A stretch of 64,000 nt of DNA from Prochlorothrix hollandica PCC 9006 = CALU 1027. Lineage in GTDB: Bacteria > Cyanobacteriota > Cyanobacteriia > Prochlorotrichales > Prochlorotrichaceae. The notes under the pieces are model-generated. The model was not told the DNA's origin and did not search any database. It worked only from the letters and a program-made list of their open reading frames with translations. Location of the stretch: positions 773,101 through 837,100 of the forward strand of contig NZ_KB235933.1 of assembly GCF_000332315.1 (NCBI RefSeq). Reading direction: 5' to 3'. This document shows, one piece after another, positions 37,977 through 46,810 of the stretch (its first letter is position 1; each line of letters starts with the position of its first letter). Both the position numbers and the translations under genes were made by a program.

Positions 37977-39101
37977 TTACTCCTCAGCGTGATGGTCCGC
38001 CTCGTGGAGGAGAAAATAGGTGGTCATTTCGCCTCGGCCCTTGATGTCTACATCGCCCCGTTTTTGAAAACAGAACTTGGTTTTGAGACGATCGTACACC
38101 GGCTGCGTCACTTGAATGGTGTTGGGTATACCATTGGATTCCATGCGCGAAGCCACATTAACCGTATCGCCCCACAGATCATAACTAAATTTCTTTTTAC
38201 CAATAACCCCCGCCGTGACTGGCCCTAAATTAATGCCAATGCGTAACTGTATGGGATGACTTCGATCAAACTCAAACTGACTCATACACCGTTGCATCGC
38301 GATCGCCAGGTGGGCGATCGCTGTCGTATGATTCTCATGATATAAGGGTAATCCCCCCACCACCATATAGGCATCGCCGATAGTTTTGATCTTTTCCAGT
38401 TGATAGCTTTCTGTTAAATCATCAAAACAACTAAAGATACGATTGAGCAGGGTCACCAAATCCTTGGAGTCCTTCGTAGAGGCTAGGTGGGTAAAGTCCA
38501 CTAAGTCCGCAAAGAGGACACTAACATCCCCAAAGGCATCGGCAATAATGCCCTGATTTTGCTTGAGGCGCTGGGCAATGGGAAACGGTAAAATATTGAG
38601 GAGCAAGCGATCGGCAGCGTCCTTCTGTTGGCGTAACTCTGCTTCGGCTGTCTGGGTTGCAACAATTTGCTGTTGCAAACGCTCGTTATTGTTTTGTAAT
38701 TCCCGTTGCAGGGTCTGAATCCGTAATTGATTGTTGATGCGGGCGATAACTTCTGGAGCCTGAAACGGCTTATTGATATAATCAACACCACCCACCTCGA
38801 AGGCTTTTACTTTATCAAAAATAGCATCTAGGGCACTGAGAAAAATGATTGGTAAATGCTCTGTTACCAGATTGTTCTTAAGCCAAGAGCAAACTTCATA
38901 TCCATCTAGATCAGGCATTAAGATATCCAACAGAATCAAGTCGGGCATACAGCTTTCTAATACTGTTAGTGCCGCAGCCCCACTGTTTACTGTTAATACC
39001 TGATAGCCTTGCCGTTCTAGGATCATACTGATGAAATGCAGGTTTACTGCATTGTCATCAACGACGAGGATAAGAGAATCTGAGGGATTTATGGTTTGCA
39101 T
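37977..39101 (-). CDS. response regulator with class III nucleotide cyclase output
   Basis: 374 residues from ATG 39101 (MQTINPSDSLILVVDD). The REC domain (about 8-130) has the acidic pair VVDDN, the phosphorylatable Asp59 in LILLDILMPD and the Lys of INKPF. A coiled-coil linker (about 135-190) follows, then a class III cyclase domain (about 195-365) with SVLFADLVDFT, IKTIGDAYMVVGG and YDLWGDTVNVASRME. Unlike the CHASE2 cyclase at 6719, the second purine-specificity residue here is Asp (SYDLWG), the classical adenylyl cyclase type. No cognate histidine kinase is adjacent. An ATG at 39128 is possible. Confidence 0.92.
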   Translation of the reverse strand: MQTINPSDSLILVVDDNAVNLHFISMILERQGYQVLTVNSGAAALTVLESCMPDLILLDILMPDLDGYEVCSWLKNNLVTEHLPIIFLSALDAIFDKVKAFEVGGVDYINKPFQAPEVIARINNQLRIQTLQRELQNNNERLQQQIVATQTAEAELRQQKDAADRLLLNILPFPIAQRLKQNQGIIADAFGDVSVLFADLVDFTHLASTKDSKDLVTLLNRIFSCFDDLTESYQLEKIKTIGDAYMVVGGLPLYHENHTTAIAHLAIAMQRCMSQFEFDRSHPIQLRIGINLGPVTAGVIGKKKFSYDLWGDTVNVASRMESNGIPNTIQVTQPVYDRLKTKFCFQKRGDVDIKGRGEMTTYFLLHEADHHAEE

Positions 39102-39219
39102 GAACCAACAAAATGCTACGGATGGCAACCGCAGAGGTGCGAAAGAGTTAATCTAACGCCGTACTCCAAAGCGTTACTCTGGGGCGATCGGCAGGCAAAG
39201 CAACACGTTAGGAGGCTCT

Positions 39220-39272
39220 GTTGTTTGAGGCTAGTCTGGTGAGGCTAGTCTGGTGAGGCTAGTCTGGTGAGG
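39220..39272. repeat. 14-bp tandem repeat, about 3.5 units
   Basis: Units of GAGGCTAGTCTGGT upstream of the response-regulator cyclase. A family 6 element starts at its end. Confidence 0.85.
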
Positions 39273-39368
39273 CTAAGTAGGCTGGGTAAAATAAACAGGG
39301 TTAAAAGTGGCTGAAACCCTTACTCTGTTGTCATCTCTACCTCGGATTACTTATCCTGACCTACTTAG
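39273..39368. repeat. family 6 element, copy 1
   Basis: CTAAGTAGGCTGGG ... GACCTACTTAG, about 96 bp with short inverted ends, carrying 'tgtcatctctacctcggatta' also present in the copy at 58302. The terminal TATCCTGACCTACTTAG is itself duplicated (to 39386). Confidence 0.6.
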
Positions 39369-39565
39369 TTATCCTGACCTACTTAGTCTTTTGAGGCTAG
39401 TTTTACTCTAGCCTGATTCTTCAGTGAAACGAAATTCTGTTACGAATTTTGGTAGGATTCCCCCGATATGGAGGCTGATGGCGGTGGACAACCACCCAAC
39501 CGGATGTTGGTCATTTACCATAATTTCTCGGCGATCGACGTGATCAATCTTAAATATTATCAACT

Positions 39566-40573
39566 ATGGCGACTAATTTTTATAAAAATCAATCAGAACC
39601 CAAAACAATCCTTAAATCTACTGGTATTGTTACCCTTTTAACGGATTTTGGGCTACAGGATACCTATGTCGGTGCCATGAAAGGGGTGATGCTGGGTCTT
39701 CAGCCGTCCCTGATTCTGGTGGATTTGACCCATGAGATCCCCCCCCAACAGATCTTGGCGGCTAATTTTCAGTTAACCACCATCCAGGGCTATTTCCCGC
39801 CGGGAACCGTGCATTTGGCGGTGGTGGATCCGGGGGTGGGCACAACGCGACGGGCGATCGCCGTGGCCACGGCCCAGGCTTGGCTAGTGGGTCCGGATAA
39901 TGGCCTTTTCAGCGGTTTCCTAGCTCAGGATCCCCCGCTGGCGGCGGTGGAATTGACTAATTCCCACTATTGGCGCACGCCCACCCCCAGCGCCACCTTT
40001 CAAGGGCGGGATATTTTTGCCCCGGTGGCGGCCCATCTGGCGGGGGGCGTTCCCCTAGCAGCCCTGGGCACTGCCATCGATCCCGCCACCTTGATCACCT
40101 TGCCCAACTTGGTGCCCCGCCGTTTTCCTGTCCGGGGGCGATCGCTAGACGGTTCCCCAGCCGATGCCAGTCCCACCACGGCCCTGGTGCCCTCGGACTC
40201 CCCGGACTCCCCGGACTCCCTGAGCGCTGCCCAATGGGTCTGGCAAGGGGTGGTGCAGCACATCGATCGCTTTGGCAATTTGATTACCTCAATTCCGGCC
40301 TCGGTTGTGCCCGCTGAACCCTGGTTAGTGCAACTGGAGTATCTCCAAATTCCAGCAGTGACCACCTATGGCACGCACAATGGCACGCACAATGGCACGC
40401 ACAATAGTACGCACAATAGTACTCACCATGGCACCCAGACCCAAGGCCAGTTGGTAGCCCTGGTGGGTAGCCAAGGCTGGGTGGAAGTGGCGGTGAGTGG
40501 GGGCAGTGCCCAGGCCATTTTGGGGGTGACGGTAGGCCAACCGATCCAGGTGCGAACCCGTGACGGCTGCTGA
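39566..40573 (+). CDS. SAM hydroxide adenosyltransferase (DUF62)
   Basis: A 335-residue homologue of the SAM-dependent chlorinase/fluorinase fold. Members of the non-halogenating branch hydrolyse SAM to adenosine and methionine. Visible family elements: VTLLTDFGLQDTYVGAMKGVM, DLTHEIPPQ, AVVDPGVGTTRRAIAV, GPDNGLFS, QHIDRFGNLITSI and a C-terminal beta-barrel (ALVGSQGWVEVAVSGGSAQAILG). The Asp-Arg-His set can be placed at D (TDFG), R (TTRR) and H (QHID). Two in-frame repeats are inserted in loops: 9-bp SPD units (nt 40195-40221) and 12-bp GTHN/STHN units (nt 40370-40434). ATG 39566. Confidence 0.9.
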   Translation: MATNFYKNQSEPKTILKSTGIVTLLTDFGLQDTYVGAMKGVMLGLQPSLILVDLTHEIPPQQILAANFQLTTIQGYFPPGTVHLAVVDPGVGTTRRAIAVATAQAWLVGPDNGLFSGFLAQDPPLAAVELTNSHYWRTPTPSATFQGRDIFAPVAAHLAGGVPLAALGTAIDPATLITLPNLVPRRFPVRGRSLDGSPADASPTTALVPSDSPDSPDSLSAAQWVWQGVVQHIDRFGNLITSIPASVVPAEPWLVQLEYLQIPAVTTYGTHNGTHNGTHNSTHNSTHHGTQTQGQLVALVGSQGWVEVAVSGGSAQAILGVTVGQPIQVRTRDGC

Positions 40574-40635
40574 GGAGTAACCCTAAGCCGTAACCCTAAG
40601 CCGCAACCTTTACCCGCAGATTCCATCAAAACCGG

Positions 40636-40869
40636 CTAAAACTGCACTTCAAAGCCCTGATCTTCAAACTCGACGCGATCGCCCGTGCGCAACTTACGAC
40701 CCCGGCGGGTTTCGATCTCATCATTGACTTGCACATAGCCCCCCTGAATCAAAATTTTGGCCTGTCCCCCCGTAGCCGCAATGCCCGTGAGCTTGAGGAA
40801 TTGATCCAATTTAATGAAGGGTTGAGAGGCCGGGTCTGGGGTGCCGTCGGGGACTAGTTCTGGGTTCAT
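40636..40869 (-). CDS. S4-domain RNA-binding protein (YbcJ-like)
   Basis: 77 residues from ATG 40869 (MNPELVPDG). It is a single S4 domain: FIKLDQFLKLTGIAATGGQAKILIQGGYVQVNDEIETRRGRKLRTGDRV. Small free-standing S4 proteins of this type bind RNA; the target is unknown. The first in-frame ATG is at 40902, but the later one leaves the conserved domain intact. It converges on the DUF62 gene. Confidence 0.88.
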   Translation of the reverse strand: MNPELVPDGTPDPASQPFIKLDQFLKLTGIAATGGQAKILIQGGYVQVNDEIETRRGRKLRTGDRVEFEDQGFEVQF

Positions 40870-40939
40870 GGGTGGGAGTCCACGGCAAGGCCATGGCAAC
40901 AATGGGGTGAGGATGATAGTTTAATGCAGGACAGCCCTG

Positions 40940-41125
40940 GGCGATCGTTCTGCGCAAGGTCTCAAAAAAATGACCCGCCACCAGGTTCATCTCTCCGGAG
41001 AGGTGGACACTGGGCGACGGGTGGGGCAACGGAAGGGACGGCCTGTGATCTTGGCGGTGGCAGCGGCAGATCTGGCCGCTACGGGGGAACCTTTCTACTG
41101 TTCCGAATTGCACAGGATTCACTCT
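40940..41125 (+). pseudogene. kptA: C-terminal remnant of an RNA 2'-phosphotransferase (KptA/Tpt1)
   Basis: The frame from 40940 reads GDRSAQGLKKM then TRHQVHLSGEVDTGRRVGQRKGRPVILAV and AAADLAATGEPFYCSE. This matches the C-terminal half of KptA as I remember it (HVHLS, VGxRxGKPVVL, FxxSENGVWL), which removes an internal 2'-phosphate using NAD. The upstream N-terminal half is missing. After FYCSE the expected NGVWL ending is lost, consistent with a frameshift near 41105. It is therefore a decayed fragment. Confidence 0.55.
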
Positions 41126-41638
41126 GGGTTTTTGGGTGAGTCAGAGACTGGGGAAAACATGATGGGCGATAAATGGGCGATAAAATAATGGGTAGGGATC
41201 CAGACGGAGGGACTGCACCTTCACCCCTGGGAAATTTTGCCCCCTTTGATCCTCAACCATATCGGCTTGCCCCTGATCTAGAATCCGTAGTTTCCACAGT
41301 ATGTTTCCACAGTATGTTTCCACAGTATTTTGTGAAGCATTGATGAAGCCCGTGAACGGTATTGGACTCCTAGGCTTACCTCTAGGGGTTGTTTCTGGTA
41401 CCCGGTCCCACGGATTAGGTCTAACTGGGGTACTGTCCCTCCGGTTGCTTGAGGCAGGTTGCTTGAGGCAGGTTGCTTGAGGCAGGGTCCGAGGGGATTA
41501 CCTGGTTGACTGACACAAGATGCTGCCTTGGGCGGGGAAACCTAGCCCCTAGCAGGGTTTAGCCGAGATAGAGGTCAGGTTTTCGGACCCTATTGGTGGG
41601 GTGGGGTTTTGGCAAGTTTTGCCGGTCACTCAGGGGGA
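41126..41638. other. spacer with two tandem arrays
   Basis: Holds a 13-bp repeat (GTATGTTTCCACA, about three units, 41287-41327) and a 14-bp repeat (TTGCTTGAGGCAGG, three units, 41449-41486). No gene is supported. Confidence 0.6.
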
Positions 41639-43285
41639 TTACCCCCGGTTTAAGGCACTGAAGGGCAGCACCCGGAACACTTCGGCGGGGGTGGTTAAGC
41701 CTTGGTTGAGTTTGGCGATCGCCGCTTGCTGAAACGACGTATAGCCCCGCCGCTGGAGATATTGCCGTAAATCTACCACCGTTCCCTGGTAAATCAACTG
41801 GCGCACCCGATCGTCCACGTCCAGTAATTCCACCACCGCCTCTCGCCCCAGAAACCCAGAGTCAAAACATTGCTCGCAGCCCGTCCCCTTACGCCATGCC
41901 TCCGTGCTGTGGTTGGGGGATAGGCCCAGGCGCTGCAACTCGTCCGGGGTGGGGGTGGAGGGCACGCCGCAGTGGGGACAGATCCGCCGCACCAGACGCT
42001 GGGCCACAATGCCGATGAGGGCATCACTAATTAAACCGGGATCCGGTCCAATGTCCTTGAGGCGGGGGATGGTGCTGATGGCATCGTTGGTGTGGAGGGT
42101 GGTCAGCACCAGGTGACCGGTGAGGGCAGCTCGCACCGCTGTTTCGGCGGTTTCCTGATCCCGGATTTCCCCCACCATGATGATGTCGGGATCCTGGCGC
42201 AGGATCGATCGCAGCCCCGCCGCAAAGGTCATGCCCGCTTTCTCATTGACCTGGGTTTGGTTAATGCGCCTCAGCACATACTCCACGGGATCCTCCACAG
42301 TGATCACATTAACCTCCGAGGTGGCAATGGACTGGAGGCTGGTGTAGAGGGTGCTGGTTTTGCCGGAGCCAGTGGGACCGGTGAAGATAATCATGCCCTG
42401 GGGTTGGTGGAGCCAGCGATGGTAGATGGCGAGGGCTGGGGGCGTAAAACCCAGGTCATCCAGGGACTCAAAGGGGTTTTGCTGGGGTAATAGGCGGATA
42501 ACGGCCTTCTCACCGCCAATGCAGGGCAGCGTACTGACCCGCATATCCAGCCCTACGGAAGCCGTGTCCCCCGCCTTATACTTTTCCCCAATGCGGCCAT
42601 CCTGGGGGCGACGGCTGTCGGAAATATCCATCTCTGACATGACCTTAAGGGCAACAATCACCCGCCGTTTCAGGGCCGGATCGAGGGTGGTGATGTCCCG
42701 CAGAACCCCGTCAATGCGATAGCGAACCCGCAGACCTTCTGCCGCTGGTTCCAGGTGAATATCACTGGCTCGGTTGCGTAGTGCCCCAGAAATAATGGTT
42801 TTGAGGCGACTAATTTGATCAACGGCTTTTTTAAGGAATATCTCTGTGACTTCACTAATATCTTCCTGTTCAGTTTGCCCGGTGAGGGGGTTGATCAGTT
42901 GATCGGCATTAATGTGGTTGGGATCGAGGCGGGTGGTGTGGTACCAGGTGCGATAACTTTTTTCCGAAATGGGCAGGACTTTGATTTGACACAGCCCTTG
43001 GTAAGCCATCTGTTCCACCAGATCTGGCTCCACGGCCTGGGGACTGCCCAAGTAGTAGCAGTTTTGCCACAGCAACAGGGGCAGCAGGGGGGGCAGGGTT
43101 TGCCGCTGACCGGAGGCCGATCGCAGCCCTTCTGGAAACTCCCGAAAAAAGCGCTGGCTCACCTCCGTATCCAAGAGGGTCAAGTTTACGGCTCCTTTGC
43201 TGTCTACCAGTAGTTTCAGGGCTTCGTCACAGGTGATGATTTGCTGGCGGAGGCGTTGCCATGCCGATCGGGCGCTAGTATCCAT
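41639..43285 (-). CDS. GspE/PilB-family secretion ATPase
   Basis: A 548-residue hexameric ATPase of the type II secretion/type IV pilus class. Motifs: Walker A TGPTGSGKTSTLYTSL (about 303), Asp box VNVITVEDPVEY, Walker B PDIIMVGEIRDQETAETA, His box LVLTTLHTNDA, and a zinc-binding tetracysteine CPHC ... CEQC (about 430-475). The N-terminal region (about 150 residues) differs from standard PilB and is shorter, so it may be a paralogue. No pilin or platform gene is adjacent. ATG 43285 (MDTSARSAWQRLRQQ). Confidence 0.92.
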   Translation of the reverse strand: MDTSARSAWQRLRQQIITCDEALKLLVDSKGAVNLTLLDTEVSQRFFREFPEGLRSASGQRQTLPPLLPLLLWQNCYYLGSPQAVEPDLVEQMAYQGLCQIKVLPISEKSYRTWYHTTRLDPNHINADQLINPLTGQTEQEDISEVTEIFLKKAVDQISRLKTIISGALRNRASDIHLEPAAEGLRVRYRIDGVLRDITTLDPALKRRVIVALKVMSEMDISDSRRPQDGRIGEKYKAGDTASVGLDMRVSTLPCIGGEKAVIRLLPQQNPFESLDDLGFTPPALAIYHRWLHQPQGMIIFTGPTGSGKTSTLYTSLQSIATSEVNVITVEDPVEYVLRRINQTQVNEKAGMTFAAGLRSILRQDPDIIMVGEIRDQETAETAVRAALTGHLVLTTLHTNDAISTIPRLKDIGPDPGLISDALIGIVAQRLVRRICPHCGVPSTPTPDELQRLGLSPNHSTEAWRKGTGCEQCFDSGFLGREAVVELLDVDDRVRQLIYQGTVVDLRQYLQRRGYTSFQQAAIAKLNQGLTTPAEVFRVLPFSALNRG

Positions 43286-43353
43286 GGATCAGGAGCCAAG
43301 GTAAAGGAATGGGGCACTCATAACCGGAGGTTAATCCTAGCTTAAAGCAAGGA

Positions 43354-43456
43354 TACAGCAGTCCTAAATGGGTCGTGTGGTGTGCCCCCGGAGGGGGCAC
43401 ACCACACCAAGGGTTTCAGCCATCGAGATCCTTACAACTGATTTAGGAGTGCTGTA
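43354..43456. mobile_element. family 1 MITE-like element, copy 8
   Basis: TA-bounded, 103 bp, TACAGCAGTCCTAAATGGGT ... ATTTAGGAGTGCTGTA. Central hairpin GTGTGCCCCC/GGGGGCACAC is perfect here. It lies upstream of the GspE-type gene. Confidence 0.88.
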
Positions 43457-43787
43457 GATCCGGAGTGGCTGACACAACTGGCCAGAACCCAACTTTACGG
43501 GAAGGGTCAGCAAATTCGACGACGAATACAAATTCGATGTCTTAATGGCCATCATTCCCCCCTGAATTGAGTCACACCTTTCACCCCTTGCGGCTTCGGT
43601 TACCGCAGTCCCTTAGGGCAAGTGATCATACCCCACCACACCCCTACCACACCCGATCGCGATCCCACCCCAGCACCCCAAATCCCCCTTGCTCTTGCGG
43701 CGAATCGGGTTCATAATCACAGCAAAAGCTGCGGGGATTAAAGGCTGGGAGATTAAGAACTAGAGCCGTCAAAGGGGTAGAGGACAG
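43457..43787. other. spacer, nothing recognised
   Basis: 331 bp. No gene, tRNA or repeat family is seen apart from a short duplication of CAAATTCGA (43510 and 43530) and CCACACCC runs. Confidence 0.4.
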
Positions 43788-44912
43788 ATGTGGATTTATG
43801 AACAGCCAGATTGGCCGAACTTTCAGTGGAAGCAAGACTCACTGCTACACCCTCTGGCAAACCTACGCCATCGCCAAGGCTATTTGCTGGGTTTAATCAC
43901 CGGATTAGGGCTAGATTTTTCCAAAACTGCCAACCTCACCACCCTCACCGAAGAAACCGTGAAATCCTGGGCGATCGAAGGCCAAGCCCTTGATGCAAAG
44001 GCTGTTAAGTCTTCCCTCGCGCAACGCTTGGGAATGCCCCATCCTCCCTCAACGGGCCTCGATCGCTCGATCGAAGGCATCACCGCCATGATGCTGGATG
44101 CCACCCAAAACGCAGGTGACCCCCTAACGCGAGAGCGCCTTTGGAGTTGGCACGCCGCCCTCTTTCCCACTGGCTACAGCGGCCTGAGGGCGATCGAGGT
44201 GGGCCAGTGGCGCACCGACGCAAGCGGCCCCATGCAAGTGGTTTCCGGTCCCATGGGCCGCGAAACCCTCCACTACCAAGCCCCCAGAGCCTTGCAACTG
44301 CCCAAAGCTATGACCCAGTTCCTGCGGTGGTTCAATCAGCCCCCCAGCGACTTAGAACCCATCCTTCAGGCCGGAATTGCCCACTTTTGGTTCCTCACCC
44401 TCCATCCCTTCGAGGACGGAAATGGTCGGATCGCCCGCGCCCTCACCGAACTGGCCCTAGCCCGCGCCGATGGCTCACCCTTGCGGTTTTACAGCCTTTC
44501 TGCCCAAATCGCAGCCGATCGTAAACAGTACTACCTCATCCTAGAGCGACAACAACGGAGCAGTTTAGACCTCACCCCCTGGCTTCTGTGGTTTTTGGGC
44601 TGCTGCGATCGTGCTCTCACCCGCGCTGAAACCGTCGTCAGCACCCTACGCTACCAAGCCACCCTCTGGCAGCACCTCAGCCAGCACAGCCTCAACGCCA
44701 GACAGCGTAAAATCATCAGCCGTCTCCTAGACCCCTTCAAAGGCAACCTTACTACCTCAAAATATGCCAAACTGGCTAAATGCTCCACCGACACCGCCCT
44801 CAGAGACATTCAAGCCTTGCTAGACTATGGAGCCTTAATCCGAAATCCAGCCCAAGGACGCAGCACCAGTTACCGACTGCCCACACCAGCAGAGCTAAAT
44901 ATCAGTGAATAA
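43788..44912 (+). CDS. Fic family protein (class II, with DUF4172-type N terminus)
   Basis: A 374-residue Fic protein. Fic enzymes usually transfer AMP to target proteins. The N-terminal DUF4172-like region contains an inhibitory-helix motif KSWAIEGQ (S-x-x-x-E-G type, about 60-66), characteristic of class II. The catalytic loop HPFEDGNGRIARAL (about 205-218) is complete, with His and both Gly-Asn-Gly-Arg elements. The C-terminal winged-helix domain (TTSKYAKLAKCSTDTALRDIQALLDYGALIRN, about 325-356) suggests DNA binding. No toxin/antitoxin partner gene adjoins. ATG 43788 (MWIYEQPDWPNF, a typical start for this subfamily). Confidence 0.93.
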   Translation: MWIYEQPDWPNFQWKQDSLLHPLANLRHRQGYLLGLITGLGLDFSKTANLTTLTEETVKSWAIEGQALDAKAVKSSLAQRLGMPHPPSTGLDRSIEGITAMMLDATQNAGDPLTRERLWSWHAALFPTGYSGLRAIEVGQWRTDASGPMQVVSGPMGRETLHYQAPRALQLPKAMTQFLRWFNQPPSDLEPILQAGIAHFWFLTLHPFEDGNGRIARALTELALARADGSPLRFYSLSAQIAADRKQYYLILERQQRSSLDLTPWLLWFLGCCDRALTRAETVVSTLRYQATLWQHLSQHSLNARQRKIISRLLDPFKGNLTTSKYAKLAKCSTDTALRDIQALLDYGALIRNPAQGRSTSYRLPTPAELNISE

Positions 44913-45036
44913 CGACTGATATCCAGCTAGATCAAGTCTAATCACTGTCTAGTAACCCTAGATTCCAGCGTTCATAGCGGGTATTCAGCCGATCGGCCAA
45001 CAGATCAGCCTCTAGCCCCTCCATAGCACCCCCATC

Positions 45037-45195
45037 CGTTTCGGGTAGGGGTCGTGCCCCCGTGCCGACCCTCTTCGCGGCCAACCACCGGGGCAACCAC
45101 GGGGGGATTGCCCCTACCAGAATCGGGGAATCTGCCAACGTGAAGTTGTCTGGAGCCTGAAACCCTCATTCTCCCGTGACCTCCTGAATAATTAC
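45037..45195. repeat. family 4 element, right-end portion
   Basis: Includes the GGGTAGGGGTCGTGCCCC stretch, the GCAACCACGGGGGGATTGCCC-type hairpin and the end CCTGAATAATTAC. The left terminal repeat is absent. The rest of this spacer to 45387 shows nothing recognisable. Confidence 0.65.
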
Positions 45196-45387
45196 GGTCC
45201 CCTGGGTATTGATGGATGTGTTGTTTCCATTAGTTCAACTTTCCAGCGAGTGGAAAGTATTACCGTGGAAGTGGTCGTGTGACCTGACACTGGTTCAACC
45301 TATGCTACCCACAGGAAGTCTTGCTAATCCATTGCTGCGATCGCCAAATTAAACCCACCCCTAACCCCGATCTGGTCGGGAACCAGA

Positions 45388-46746
45388 CTAAACCCCCACG
45401 GTGAACCCCACGGCGGTTCCTGTCAGGCTGAAGGGGCGCACCTGTTGGATCTTGACGGCGATGGTTTGGCCCTGGAGTTGCTGAATATCCCCCTCAAAAA
45501 AGGTGAGGCGGTTGCTGCGGGTGCGGCCCATGACCTGCTGGGGGTTCTTGGGGTTAACCTCTTCGACCAAAATTTCTTCAATGCGATCGCCATAGCGTTG
45601 GGAGCGTTCCGCCACCTTGGTATTGACCAAATGGTTTAAACGCTGAAGCCGATCGGCCTTGACCTCCTCCGACAATTGATCGCCCCAGGTGGCAGCGGGG
45701 GTCTGGGGGCGGGGGGAATAGGCGGCGGTATTCACCTGGTCAAAGCCAATGTCCTCCACTAGGCGCAGGGTGTCGTTGAACTGGGCTTCCGTTTCGCCGG
45801 GGAAGCCAACAATGGCATCGGCACTGATGGCGGCATCGGGGATATAGTGGCGCACCTTATCGATAATCTGGCGGTAGCGCTCCTGGCTATAGCCCCGGCC
45901 CATGGCCTTGAGAATCTCGTTATTGCCGGACTGGAAAGGAATGTGGAAATGTTCGCAGACCTTGGGCAACTCCCCACAGGCCCGGATCAGGCGATCGGTA
46001 AAGTAACGGGGGTGGCTGGTGGCAAAGCGCAGGCGATCGATCCCCGGCACATCATGGACAAAGTACAGCAGATCCGTGAGGGTGTGTAAATGGCGACCTT
46101 CCGGCGTGCTGCCCGGTAAATCCCGCCCATAGGCATCGATGTTTTGCCCCAGCAGCGTCACTTCCCGGTAGCCCTGGCGGCTGAGGGTTTCCATTTCGGC
46201 GCGGATGGCTTCGGGGCTGCGGGACTGCTCCAGACCCCGCACATTGGGCACCACGCAATAGGTACAGCGCTCGTTGCAACCGTAAATGACATTAACCCAA
46301 GCCGTTACGGCACTGTCTCGCCGGGGCTTGGTGATGTCCTCCATAATGTGGATCGGCTCCGTCGCCACCACCTGATCCCCGGCAAACACCTGCTCTAGGA
46401 GATCCTGGAGACGGTTGGCATGGTGGGGACCCATGACCAAATCCAATTCTGGCACCCGCCGCAACAGTTGCTCTCCTTCCTGCTGGGCTACGCAACCCGC
46501 CACCACCAAGGTGAGGCTGGGGTCCTGGTGCTTGCGCTTGGCCTGTCGCCCCAGATAGGAATAAACCTTCTGTTCGGCGTTGTCCCGAATGGTGCAGGTG
46601 TTGTAGAGCACCACATTGGCCAGTTCGGGGTTTTCTTCCCACTCAAAGCCCATGCCGTCGAGGATGCCTGCCATGCGCTCGGAGTCGGCTTTGTTCATCT
46701 GACAGCCAAAGGTGACGATGTGGTAGCGGCGGGGGGTGGGGAGCAT
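45388..46746 (-). CDS. miaB: tRNA-2-methylthio-N6-dimethylallyladenosine synthase MiaB
   Basis: A radical SAM methylthiotransferase that adds ms2 to i6A37 in tRNA. 452 residues from ATG 46746 ([23 protein letters not shown]). The N-terminal UPF0004 domain holds three Cys ([30 protein letters not shown]). The radical SAM cluster motif is [19 protein letters not shown]-terminal TRAM domain ([27 protein letters not shown]) completes the enzyme. Length and motifs are normal. The aminotransferase gene lies 64 bp upstream of it on the same strand. Confidence 0.96.
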   Translation of the reverse strand: MLPTPRRYHIVTFGCQMNKADSERMAGILDGMGFEWEENPELANVVLYNTCTIRDNAEQKVYSYLGRQAKRKHQDPSLTLVVAGCVAQQEGEQLLRRVPELDLVMGPHHANRLQDLLEQVFAGDQVVATEPIHIMEDITKPRRDSAVTAWVNVIYGCNERCTYCVVPNVRGLEQSRSPEAIRAEMETLSRQGYREVTLLGQNIDAYGRDLPGSTPEGRHLHTLTDLLYFVHDVPGIDRLRFATSHPRYFTDRLIRACGELPKVCEHFHIPFQSGNNEILKAMGRGYSQERYRQIIDKVRHYIPDAAISADAIVGFPGETEAQFNDTLRLVEDIGFDQVNTAAYSPRPQTPAATWGDQLSEEVKADRLQRLNHLVNTKVAERSQRYGDRIEEILVEEVNPKNPQQVMGRTRSNRLTFFEGDIQQLQGQTIAVKIQQVRPFSLTGTAVGFTVGV

Positions 46747-46810
46747 GGGCACGAGTCCGGGATCTAAAGGCCATTGCTTATGCTACCCCAGGAACCCCCG
46801 CGATCGACGG

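Noticed and set aside
43364-43555. Open frames within family 1 elements (also 11003, 36629, 54099)
   Set aside because: They are translated element sequence, the same in several copies, with no independent coding evidence.
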